A DNA stretch of 11,908 bases from the NCBI GenBank assembly GCA_017940955.1, contig JAGAXP010000260.1:1-11908 (forward strand). Reading direction: 5' to 3'. This document shows, piece after piece, positions 1 through 6,251 of this stretch (within the stretch, counting starts at the first letter, position 1; every line of letters begins with the position of its first letter). Both the position numbers and the translations under genes were made by a program. Origin of the DNA: Oribacterium sp. Its GTDB lineage: Bacteria > Bacillota_A > Clostridia > Lachnospirales > Lachnospiraceae. The notes under the pieces were generated by a model. That model ran no database searches. It was not told the DNA's origin and worked only from the letters and a program-made list of their open reading frames with translations.

Positions 1-101
1 ACATCAACGTGGTCATCATACACTGTAATGACCTTGCCCTTATATGCAAGCTTTCTCTCAATAAGCTTTACCGGTTTCTCAGCATTGTCCTTGTTAAGCA
101 T
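1..101 (-). CDS. NUDIX hydrolase, N-terminal fragment (cut by window edge)
   Basis: Only the first 33 codons lie inside the window. The peptide begins MLNKDNAEKP and continues with the segment LIERKLAYKGKVITVYDD, which resembles the first beta strands of ADP-ribose pyrophosphatase-type NUDIX hydrolases (an ER...YKGKV..V..D pattern). These enzymes hydrolyse nucleoside diphosphates linked to another moiety. The NUDIX box itself would lie beyond the edge, so the assignment rests on the N-terminal pattern alone. The start is well supported: AGGAGGAGA sits just upstream of the ATG, and an extended -10 promoter lies 41 bp further up. The gene appears to be a separate transcription unit from the HAD gene on the same strand. 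Confidence 0.65.
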   Translation of the reverse strand, partial: MLNKDNAEKPVKLIERKLAYKGKVITVYDDHVD

Positions 102-141
102 ACTGTCTCCTCCTGGGTGTATCTGTTTTAAACGAATCCCG

Positions 142-150
142 ATTATAGCA
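142..150 (-). promoter_or_regulatory. Extended -10 promoter for the NUDIX gene
   Basis: Read on the minus strand this is TGCTATAAT, a perfect extended -10 (TG-N-TATAAT). No good -35 is present at 16-18 bp, which is common for extended -10 promoters. Transcription would begin near 135 and give a leader of about 35 nt before the NUDIX start codon. Confidence 0.6.
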
Positions 151-215
151 CATAATCACCTTACAACGAAGCATCAAATCAAATGTATATCTCATCAGTT
201 TTGGAAATCTGTAAT

Positions 216-266
216 AGTTCAGCCGATGGACCACTAACCCCGTCCCCATGGTCCACCGGCTGAACT
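216..266. repeat. 18-bp inverted repeat; right arm recurs at 6162-6187
   Basis: Left arm 216-233 and right arm 249-266 (TGGTCCACCGGCTGAACT) are complementary over 18 bp around a 15-nt loop. The one non-Watson-Crick pair (226/256) is A/C in plus-strand RNA but a G-U wobble in minus-strand RNA. No T-tract follows on either strand, so it is not a standard intrinsic terminator. Positions 241-266 match 6162-6187 with one difference, and the left arm with its flank (212-233) also matches the reverse complement of the distant copy. It therefore looks like a dispersed palindromic element. It lies between the HAD stop and the NUDIX promoter. Confidence 0.75.
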
Positions 267-269
267 GTA

Positions 270-285
270 AATACTACGTAGTATT
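270..285. repeat. Perfect 16-bp palindrome
   Basis: AATACTACGTAGTATT is fully self-complementary. It lies 3 bp from the 18-bp inverted repeat and is not present beside the second copy of that repeat. It could be a dimeric repressor operator or part of the repeat element. No T-tract follows it, so a terminator role for the HAD gene is not supported. Confidence 0.4.
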
Positions 286-343
286 CGGATTAAGCGTTCA
301 GGTTTTATGTTGTGGTGCTTATTCATGAGATGTATCACATTTT

Positions 344-1177
344 TTATTTCAGGTTGTCCCTGAATTCATCACTCATCTTTTTCTGGTAACTTCCCTTGTA
401 ATTATCACTCAGGAATATATCAAGAGCCTCTTCTTTAAGTCTCTTCCAGGACTCTTCTTCGTGATTCACAAGAATCGGGTAATACAATACTTTATATTCA
501 AAGGCTGCCGCTTCATCTCCGGGAGCGTCACCGCACATGAGAACGTCCTTGTCTGCAAAGCCTTTCCTGAGTATCTCACCGATGCAGAAGGCCTTGCTTC
601 CCATGTCCTGGGCGCAGAGGATATCTACATATGGAAGCAGTCCGAAACGTTCCCATTCTGCCACAACAGCTTCTCGGTTTGCGCTGGAAACCACGGCAAT
701 ATCACAGGACTCGTGGATCTTCTCAAATGCCTCTTTCACGCCCTCAAAGGGCTTTATCTCTTCCTTCGGAAGCTCCCCGATGGAAACATTAACAGCCCTG
801 CTCCAGTTAAGAGTCTTTTTGAAAATTTCGTCCACTGACAGCATTTTCTCAACTGCGGCGTTTGAAAGCTCAGGAGCTTCTTCAGCCCAGGTTTTAAGGG
901 CTTTGATTCCTTCGATGGGACTATACTTTTTATCAACCTCACAAAGCATCATGGCGAGACCCTTGAATCTGTTGATGCCTCTTGTCATGGAATAAAGGTT
1001 GATCTCATTCCAACGGTCGAGAATCTCTTTCTCCCATTCATAAAGATTCCACTCTTTAACCATGCAGGGACCGAAGCATCTGATATGCTTGATGTTCATG
1101 GTGTCCATGGCGCAACCGTCGGAATCTATACAAACAATCTTGTTATTCTTTTTTGTATAATCATCAAATCTTGACAT
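344..1177 (-). CDS. HAD-family hydrolase (phosphatase-like)
   Basis: This 277-residue protein carries the four HAD motifs. Motif I is CIDSDG with the nucleophile pair Asp18/Asp20. Motif II is VVSSAN with Ser165. Motif III is likely Lys195 in MGSKAF. Motif IV is CGDAPGDE with Asp217 and Asp221, the Mg-binding acids. An all-helical cap of roughly 120 residues lies between motifs I and II (about 25-150), as in C1-cap phosphatases of the phosphoglycolate/beta-phosphoglucomutase type. No signal peptide or membrane segment is visible, so it should act in the cytoplasm. It is the last of three co-oriented genes, 116 bp after the GH3 gene, so it may dephosphorylate or isomerise a sugar phosphate from that pathway. 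The substrate cannot be read from sequence, and the 116-bp gap leaves room for a promoter of its own. The ribosome-binding site is weak (AAGAAGAG). Confidence 0.8.
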   Translation of the reverse strand: MSRFDDYTKKNNKIVCIDSDGCAMDTMNIKHIRCFGPCMVKEWNLYEWEKEILDRWNEINLYSMTRGINRFKGLAMMLCEVDKKYSPIEGIKALKTWAEEAPELSNAAVEKMLSVDEIFKKTLNWSRAVNVSIGELPKEEIKPFEGVKEAFEKIHESCDIAVVSSANREAVVAEWERFGLLPYVDILCAQDMGSKAFCIGEILRKGFADKDVLMCGDAPGDEAAAFEYKVLYYPILVNHEEESWKRLKEEALDIFLSDNYKGSYQKKMSDEFRDNLK

Positions 1178-1293
1178 TATCTATCTCTTCTTTCTATACA
1201 TCAAAAACTATCTATACGCTTCTTTCAGATCACATCCATATACCTATGAGGCATATATCCCGGTGCGCCATATAAAGGTAAACAGCTACCGGT

Positions 1294-3039
1294 CTACAGT
1301 CTTGTATCCCATCTTCCACAGAATACGCTCTCATCTGCCTTGCCCATGAACTCGCTCTTTCCTGTGAGCTTTTCGATGGCTGCCTTAATATGCTCTCTTC
1401 TCGGAGCATAAGCATTAACAAAGGTATGAAGCTGAGGCACATCGATGAGATGATTTGTGTAGTTAAGGCTCATTCCGATTGTGGGGATCTCCTCGTTGTA
1501 CCAGGGGAGTTCGCAGCTGTGATTCACACTCCAGCGAAGGCGGACATTGTTCTCCTGTGCGTATCCTTTAACATTGATCACAACCAGGGCGAAATCATGG
1601 TTCTTAATGAAATCCTCACGCTTCTGATGGTTGAGCATTTTTACAAAATTCATGGGGGAAATTCCGTTTTCAAGCTCCAGCTCAAAGTAGTTGGGGCAGA
1701 CATCAACCTGAAAACCGGCATCCTGAAGCTCGTCGATGACCATCTGCTTCACCGGATCCTTTTTGTAGCCGAGGGTTGTGGGTGTGGAACCAACGTAAAC
1801 CAGGAAAACGCGCTTCTTTTCCGCCGGATTCACCGGAAGATAACTTCTGGTATCCTTTGCAAGGGTAATGCAGCTGTCCGCAGCCTCTCTTGCATACGCC
1901 TGATGCTCCTCGCAGCCGATACATGACAGCTCAGACTTCTCCGGGAAGTTTCTGCCGGAAGCCTCCATATTGAGATGTGCCTTCATTCCGAGAATCCTCA
2001 TGAGGGCATCATTAAGTCTTTCCTCAGTAAGTCTCTTTTCCTCGTAGGCCTTCTTTACAAAACCAATGTCTTCTTCCACGTCATTGGCAAAAAGGAACAT
2101 ATCGCAGCCGGCAATGATGGCACCGGGGACTGCATCGCATCTCTTACTTGTGGCGCTCATGCCAACCATGTGAGAAGCATCGGTAATGATGACTCCGTTA
2201 AAGCCCATATCCTCTCTCAGGAGGTCAGTCAAAAGCTCAGGTGAAAGAGTTGCCGGCTTGATGTCCTTATCCGCTATTCCGGGACGAAGCTTTCTTGTCA
2301 TCTCGGGAAGTGCGATGTGTCCAACCATGATGGTCTCAAGCCCCTCATCAATAAGGGTTCTGTAAACATGGCCGAAGCTCTTTTCCCATTCATCAACGGA
2401 TAAATTGTTTACGCCGAGAGCCAGATGCTGGTCAAGCTCCTCCACACCGTCTCCGGGAAAATGCTTGGCTGTGCAGGCCATATTGGGATTTGCATCCTTA
2501 ACGCCCTTTATATAGGCTCTTGCATTGGCAAGCACCACCTCAGGATCCGAACCAAAGCTTCTGGTGTTAACGATGGTATTTCTCCAGTTTTTATAAACAT
2601 CCACAACAGGATTGAACATCCAGTTACATCCGACAGCAGAAGCTTCCTTTCCTGCTACATAGCCCAGGTGGTAAGCATTAGCCGTACCTTCACCTGCACC
2701 GCACTCGGCAGCGGTGGCCACGAAGGTTCCTTCAGGTGCCGCACCGATTCCGCCGTCATCGCAGTTTGCAGCTATAAAGAGGGGAAACTTACTGTTCATC
2801 TGAAAGAATTTATTCTGTTCATAGGCAGTCTCGGCATTGCCACCCTGCCAGCGATGACCACCCTGATTGTACTTCGCAAGGTCCGACTTTATCTTCTCCT
2901 CATCCATACCGGGAGTTGCCTTAAGAAGGACAAATAGCTGTCCTATCTTTTCATCAAGAGACATTCCCCTAATGGTATCCTCAACCCACCTGATCTTTTC
3001 ATCATTTAAATAAAACGGCTTTGCCTTTAAATCTACCAT
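1294..3039 (-). CDS. Glycoside hydrolase family 3, beta-N-acetylhexosaminidase-like
   Basis: This 581-residue protein has a GH3 N-terminal TIM-barrel at about 20-355. It starts with the family pattern MSLDEKIGQLF and includes NPVVDV. Residues 192-198 read KHFPGDG and are followed by Asp203-Gln204-His205. The last corresponds to the Asp-x-His dyad that serves as general acid/base in NagZ-type enzymes. The nucleophile is probably Asp287 in IITDASHMVG. Residues about 385-581 form a second, GH3 C-terminal-like alpha/beta domain. No signal peptide is visible, so it acts in the cytoplasm on an imported glycoside, which fits the symporter gene 33 bp upstream. Canonical NagZ enzymes read KHFPGHG; Asp at position 197 marks a divergent subgroup, so GlcNAc specificity is inferred, not shown. 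GGAAG precedes the ATG at a suitable distance. The gene appears intact. Confidence 0.88.
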   Translation of the reverse strand: MVDLKAKPFYLNDEKIRWVEDTIRGMSLDEKIGQLFVLLKATPGMDEEKIKSDLAKYNQGGHRWQGGNAETAYEQNKFFQMNSKFPLFIAANCDDGGIGAAPEGTFVATAAECGAGEGTANAYHLGYVAGKEASAVGCNWMFNPVVDVYKNWRNTIVNTRSFGSDPEVVLANARAYIKGVKDANPNMACTAKHFPGDGVEELDQHLALGVNNLSVDEWEKSFGHVYRTLIDEGLETIMVGHIALPEMTRKLRPGIADKDIKPATLSPELLTDLLREDMGFNGVIITDASHMVGMSATSKRCDAVPGAIIAGCDMFLFANDVEEDIGFVKKAYEEKRLTEERLNDALMRILGMKAHLNMEASGRNFPEKSELSCIGCEEHQAYAREAADSCITLAKDTRSYLPVNPAEKKRVFLVYVGSTPTTLGYKKDPVKQMVIDELQDAGFQVDVCPNYFELELENGISPMNFVKMLNHQKREDFIKNHDFALVVINVKGYAQENNVRLRWSVNHSCELPWYNEEIPTIGMSLNYTNHLIDVPQLHTFVNAYAPRREHIKAAIEKLTGKSEFMGKADESVFCGRWDTRL

Positions 3040-3072
3040 GTAAAACTTCCAAATCCTTTCCGTATATTTCCT

Positions 3073-4599
3073 TTAAACAGCACTGTCAACAACAGCCTTC
3101 TCCATGTGTGACACATTCTGCTCTGCTGCGGCACCATTCCTGTTTTTTGCCTTGATAGCTGCGATTTCTTCCTGTATCTCCTGCATTTTTTCCTTTGTAA
3201 GAGGATAATGCTTCATTGCGATGATATTGAAGATAAGTCCGATGAGAACCAGTCCGTACATTCCGACCATTCCCACGATGAAGATTCCGGTACTGTATTC
3301 TGTGTTTGCATCCGGAAGCGCCTGTGTGAAACCGATGGCCGCACACATAAGTCCAACCAGTGTTGCCGAAAGAGAAGAAACAAGCTTATCTATAAAGCTG
3401 AAAAGTGTTCCGATCATTCCCGGTACATACTTTCCGCTTCTGTAAACCTCGTAGTCCGCACAATCCGCTGTCATGGTAATGACTACATTGGTGTTTACAT
3501 TATTGAAGCTTCCGTAAAGGACTGTAAGGATCATAAATGCAACCGTGAAGAATGACCATCCGGTGAAGACACCGTCGCCCGGAAGGCTGAGAGTTTTGGG
3601 ATCACCGAATATGAAGAGAAGGATCAGACCTACGCAGCAGATGATTCCGCCCCAGGAAGATACCTCTATGGATCTCTTCTGTCCCATCTTTGCAGCGATG
3701 TAACCTGCAATGAAGATCATGAAAATAATGTTTGGAACCAGAGTGTAAACATTAAGCATGCCTGAAACAGCAGCATTGCCGCAGACAATTGCGTACACGA
3801 TCATGGTGATGGTTGCATCGCTCTTTGCCTGAGTTGCAAGCTTGTCTGTTGAAGCTGCAACGACCAGCATCTGGATGGCACGGTTGTTCTTGATGATCTC
3901 CCAATAGTCTTTGAAGGAGGTCTTGATGCTTTCACCGGTTCCGTAATATTCCGTTCTGTCCTTCTCAATAAGTGAAATGATAACGATCACAGAAAGGATG
4001 GCTGATGCCAGGCTGCATATTTTCCATTGCTCTGCAAAGAAAGGTATGTCAAACTGGAAGTTATGCTTTCTCAACAGATATGTGTAAGAAAGATATGGAA
4101 GAACCGAAAAGGTTACAACCGAACCGATTCCTGTGAAAACCGCAAGCATGGGTCTCTGCTTCGGATCGTTGGTAAGACAGGTCTGCGCTGACTTTGTAAC
4201 TACGCACTGAAGAGTGTAGCCAACGATGTAAACCGCATATATAAGGATAAATGCGATGAATCTGTGAGCCTCCGGAAGTGTCGGTGTAACGAAATACATC
4301 ACCGCACTGGTTATGGCCATAACTATCTGACCGAGAACGATAAATGGTCTGTTCTTACCGAATCTGCCGTTTGTCTTATCTACTATAAAGCCTATGAAGG
4401 GATCTGTGATGCCGTCCCATATTCTCATGGATGTAACCAGAGAGGATGCCACAACAACTCCCACTCCTACAAATCCTGTCAGAAAATAAGAGATAAATGT
4501 CATCTCCCATAAATATAAATTAGTAGCTATATTGTTCAGTGAAAAACCGAATAACTGCCATACTTTTGCTCGGTGAATTGCACCTGTCTGTGTTTCCAT
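3073..4599 (-). CDS. GPH-family sugar:cation symporter (MFS)
   Basis: This is a 508-residue polytopic membrane protein with about 12 hydrophobic segments, of the glycoside-pentoside-hexuronide:cation symporter family (MelB/XynP-like). The family signature is clear near the N terminus: MRIWDGITDP (58-67) and DKTNGRFGKNRP (74-85), the charged loop between helices 2 and 3 and its cation-site acids. Residues after about 460 form a charged cytoplasmic tail. It should import a glycoside with Na+ or H+ across the cytoplasmic membrane. The frame is open to a TTG at 4641, but the ATG at 4599 is preferred because a perfect AGGAGG (4605-4610) lies 5 nt upstream. It is the first gene of the GH3/HAD set and is divergent from the AraC regulator. 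The exact sugar is unknown; the adjacent GH3 enzyme suggests a hexosamine or glucose disaccharide. Confidence 0.9.
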   Translation of the reverse strand: METQTGAIHRAKVWQLFGFSLNNIATNLYLWEMTFISYFLTGFVGVGVVVASSLVTSMRIWDGITDPFIGFIVDKTNGRFGKNRPFIVLGQIVMAITSAVMYFVTPTLPEAHRFIAFILIYAVYIVGYTLQCVVTKSAQTCLTNDPKQRPMLAVFTGIGSVVTFSVLPYLSYTYLLRKHNFQFDIPFFAEQWKICSLASAILSVIVIISLIEKDRTEYYGTGESIKTSFKDYWEIIKNNRAIQMLVVAASTDKLATQAKSDATITMIVYAIVCGNAAVSGMLNVYTLVPNIIFMIFIAGYIAAKMGQKRSIEVSSWGGIICCVGLILLFIFGDPKTLSLPGDGVFTGWSFFTVAFMILTVLYGSFNNVNTNVVITMTADCADYEVYRSGKYVPGMIGTLFSFIDKLVSSLSATLVGLMCAAIGFTQALPDANTEYSTGIFIVGMVGMYGLVLIGLIFNIIAMKHYPLTKEKMQEIQEEIAAIKAKNRNGAAAEQNVSHMEKAVVDSAV

Positions 4600-4604
4600 T
4601 TCTT

Positions 4605-4610
4605 CCTCCT
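4605..4610 (-). promoter_or_regulatory. Ribosome-binding site that fixes the symporter start
   Basis: The minus strand reads AGGAGG, then AAGAA, then ATG. This perfect Shine-Dalgarno at 5-nt spacing selects the ATG at 4599 over the upstream in-frame TTG at 4641, which has none. Confidence 0.85.
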
Positions 4611-4615
4611 GTTTG

Positions 4616-4707
4616 GGAACGTCAGCCCTTTTAGATTTCAATCAGTTAGGATCTGACGTCTCATATCATGTTTCCTATAAAAACCCGAAGGTCCGGAACG
4701 TCAGCCC
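4616..4707 (-). promoter_or_regulatory. Symporter leader with repeated CTGACGT elements
   Basis: The 13-bp sequence GGAACGTCAGCCC occurs at 4616-4628 and 4695-4707 (plus strand), and the inverse core CTGACGT lies between them at 4653-4659. In a minus-strand transcript, the middle element ACGTCAG can pair with either the upstream or the downstream CTGACGT; the downstream copy ends 5 nt before the AGGAGG of the symporter. Between the first copy and the middle element is a small C(UUCG)G-loop hairpin (4681-4694), followed by a short U run. This could be a riboregulator with exclusive structures, or three DNA sites for a repressor. The repeats are visible; function is inference. Confidence 0.4.
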
Positions 4708-4710
4708 ACT

Positions 4711-4740
4711 TTTATACTCCTGTTTATCCGCTTTGTACAA
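4711..4740 (-). promoter_or_regulatory. Possible second promoter for the symporter operon
   Basis: On the minus strand, TTGTAC (4740-4735) is followed after 18 bp by TATAAA (4716-4711). The -35 matches at only three of six positions. If used, transcription would start near 4704, placing the distal GGAACGTCAGCCC copy at the start site, where it would work as an operator. Confidence 0.3.
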
Positions 4741-4762
4741 AACACATTTAATGGATATATTC

Positions 4763-4791
4763 ATTATATGAAATTCCAGACAGTTCTCTAG
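4763..4791 (-). promoter_or_regulatory. Candidate activator-dependent promoter of the symporter operon
   Basis: The minus strand has a perfect TATAAT (4768-4763), but the -35 position (4791-4786) reads CTAGAG, unlike TTGACA. Half-site A of the proposed AraC-type operator begins at 4790 and abuts this missing -35, the geometry expected where an AraC protein recruits polymerase. The leader would be about 157 nt and would include the CTGACGT repeats. Confidence 0.45.
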
Positions 4792-4875
4792 CATGATATG
4801 ATGTTGAATCAGCACGATTTTATGCTATACTCATTTTTGTAGTAATTTTGTGCTTGTTTGGAATGATTTTGTGCT
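4790..4875 (+). promoter_or_regulatory. Four AraC-type half-sites in two 21-bp-spaced pairs
   Basis: Four related 16-bp units begin at 4790, 4811, 4839 and 4860: AGCATGATATGATGTT, AGCACGATTTTATGCT, GTAGTAATTTTGTGCT and GGAATGATTTTGTGCT. The spacings are 21, 28 and 21 bp. The last three share ATTTTRTGCT. Direct repeats two helical turns apart are the usual binding pattern of AraC-family proteins. The first pair lies between the divergent promoters and overlaps the regulator's -35 and -10; the second pair lies downstream of the predicted araC-like start site and could mediate autorepression. No binding data are available. Confidence 0.55.
4804..4831 (+). promoter_or_regulatory. Sigma-A promoter of the AraC-family gene
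   Basis: TTGAAT (4804-4809), a 16-bp spacer and TATACT (4826-4831). Transcription should begin near 4838. That leaves about 48 nt before the ATG at 4886 and only about 12 nt before the GTG at 4850, so the ATG is favoured. Confidence 0.6.
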
Positions 4876-4885
4876 AGGTGATCCC

Positions 4886-6121
4886 ATGACTGTAGATCTC
4901 ATAAATATTTATAAAGAAATCCTCTCCGCTCAGGGTATCCGGTTTCAGCTGTTACAGAAGTCAGGAAATGATCTGGAGAAAACCGATTACGGCTTCAGAA
5001 AGAGGCTGTTTAAAGACTATGATTATAATGATTATTTCCGGATGCTCCTTCGTAACTCAGAAGAGATAAATCTCTACTTTTATAGAGACGACTTTTTACT
5101 CAACTACTGTTTCTTTGAATTTCCCGAAGAGCTCAAGGAACAATACGAGGCGGAGTATGCCCTTATAGGACCTGTTATATTCGGTCTTGTACCGGAACAG
5201 GATATTTCAAGGATCATGAAGGAGCATAACCTTCCGGTGGCGTTAACAAAGGACTTTTCCGAATTCTATAACAGAGTTCCTACTCTTCCCACACATGATT
5301 TCTGGGTTTCTCTGATTACTCCTTTGATAAAAACGCTTTTCGGAAAATATAACGATTACAGATTTATAGATCTTTACAGCGTCATGAACAGTACTGAGCA
5401 GGAGGCGGCCATCGATCTCAATGCCGTCGATAACAGCACCTCCTTTGAAGCCATAGCCGACAGATACGATGCCGAGGACCGGGTTCTGGATGCTGTTGCC
5501 ATGGGCAATGTCAATGACGCCATCGCTTACTACAGACTTTTCAGACAGTTCAATATCGCTCCCAGAACTCCGAATGAAGTGAGAAACCACAAAAACTGGA
5601 TGATCATCCTGAACACCAAGCTCCGTGTAGCGGTAAGACGCGCAAAGGTACATCCTTATTACATTGACGAGCTTTCACGGAGTTTCGCCATAAGCATTGA
5701 AAACACCAACAACACCATACAGCTTCAGAATCTGGCTACCACTATGCTTAGAAAGTATGCAATGCTGGTAAGCAATCATTCAACCAGGGACTATTCCGCC
5801 CTGATCGCAAAGTGTACAGATCAGATAAACCTCCGATACCAGGAAAAGCTTTCTCTGGAAACTCTTGCGGATTTTTGCAATGTCACTCCGGGATATCTTT
5901 CTGCACAGTTTCGGAAAGAGACAGGCATGACTCTTACGGATTATATCCACAGTGTTCGAATCGGCAGAGCCACCCTGCTTCTTAATTCAACTGATAATAC
6001 CATTCAGGAAATTGCTGAACAGTGCGGGTTCACAGACTCCAATTACTTCACCAGGGTGTTCAAAAAGCAAAAAGGAATATCACCTGTGGAATACAGGAAA
6101 AAAATCGGGAATAAGAAATAA
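4886..6121 (+). CDS. AraC-family transcriptional regulator
   Basis: With the ATG at 4886 this is a 411-residue cytoplasmic regulator. The C terminus carries the two AraC helix-turn-helix units: LSLETLADFCNVTPGYLSAQ (322-341), and from Thr372 the block with IAEQCGFTDSNYFTRVFKK and the closing GISPVEYR. Residues 1-300 form a non-cupin sensor region resembling the YSIRK-type AraC regulators of Firmicutes, including NHKNWMIILNTKLRVAVRRA (234-253). The ligand is unknown. The frame also opens at GTG 4850 and GTG 4871, but both lie inside repeated operator-like half-sites, and 4850 is very close to the predicted transcription start; AGGTGA (4876-4881) serves the ATG. It is divergent from the symporter/GH3/HAD genes and probably activates them in response to a sugar. 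A strong terminator follows the stop. Confidence 0.88.
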   Translation: MTVDLINIYKEILSAQGIRFQLLQKSGNDLEKTDYGFRKRLFKDYDYNDYFRMLLRNSEEINLYFYRDDFLLNYCFFEFPEELKEQYEAEYALIGPVIFGLVPEQDISRIMKEHNLPVALTKDFSEFYNRVPTLPTHDFWVSLITPLIKTLFGKYNDYRFIDLYSVMNSTEQEAAIDLNAVDNSTSFEAIADRYDAEDRVLDAVAMGNVNDAIAYYRLFRQFNIAPRTPNEVRNHKNWMIILNTKLRVAVRRAKVHPYYIDELSRSFAISIENTNNTIQLQNLATTMLRKYAMLVSNHSTRDYSALIAKCTDQINLRYQEKLSLETLADFCNVTPGYLSAQFRKETGMTLTDYIHSVRIGRATLLLNSTDNTIQEIAEQCGFTDSNYFTRVFKKQKGISPVEYRKKIGNKK

Positions 6122-6133
6122 AAAGCAGCTTTC

Positions 6134-6161
6134 ATCCCACAGGCAAGCCTGTGGGATTTTT
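6134..6161 (+). terminator. Intrinsic terminator of the AraC-family gene
   Basis: ATCCCACAGGC (6134-6144) pairs perfectly with GCCTGTGGGAT (6147-6157) and runs into a T-tract at 6157-6161. The hairpin begins 12 nt after the stop codon. Confidence 0.9.
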
Positions 6162-6187
6162 CGTCCCCATGGTCCACCGACTGAACT
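6162..6187. repeat. Second copy of the dispersed repeat arm
   Basis: These 26 bp match 241-266 with a single difference (6180 A versus 259 G). The reverse complement extended outward also matches 212-233. Unlike the first copy, there is no partner arm here, so no hairpin forms. It directly abuts the T-tract of the preceding terminator, in the gap between the convergent AraC-family and polymerase genes. Confidence 0.7.
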
Positions 6188-6251
6188 ATTACATATACCG
6201 CAGATCAATCGAGCCTTTAGCCATCCGGTTTGGCGACATACCGAAGATTTC

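Noticed and set aside
461..995. Plus-strand open frames opposite the HAD gene
   Set aside because: They lie inside a gene with clear HAD motifs, lack ribosome-binding sites and have no recognisable protein character.
1390..2937. Long plus-strand frames opposite the GH3 gene (1390-1926, 1975-2244, 2425-2937)
   Set aside because: Antisense shadows of a well-supported GH3 enzyme, with low-complexity Cys/His-rich translations and no start signals.
4850..4873. Upstream GTG starts (4850, 4871) for the AraC-family gene
   Set aside because: Both lie within repeated operator-like half-sites; 4850 is only about 12 nt from the predicted transcription start. The ATG at 4886 has AGGTGA upstream.
6189..6239. 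16-residue minus-strand frame (MSPNRMAKGSIDLRYM) just after the polymerase stop
   Set aside because: It has no properly spaced ribosome-binding site and ends at the repeat arm; it is too short to support on its own.
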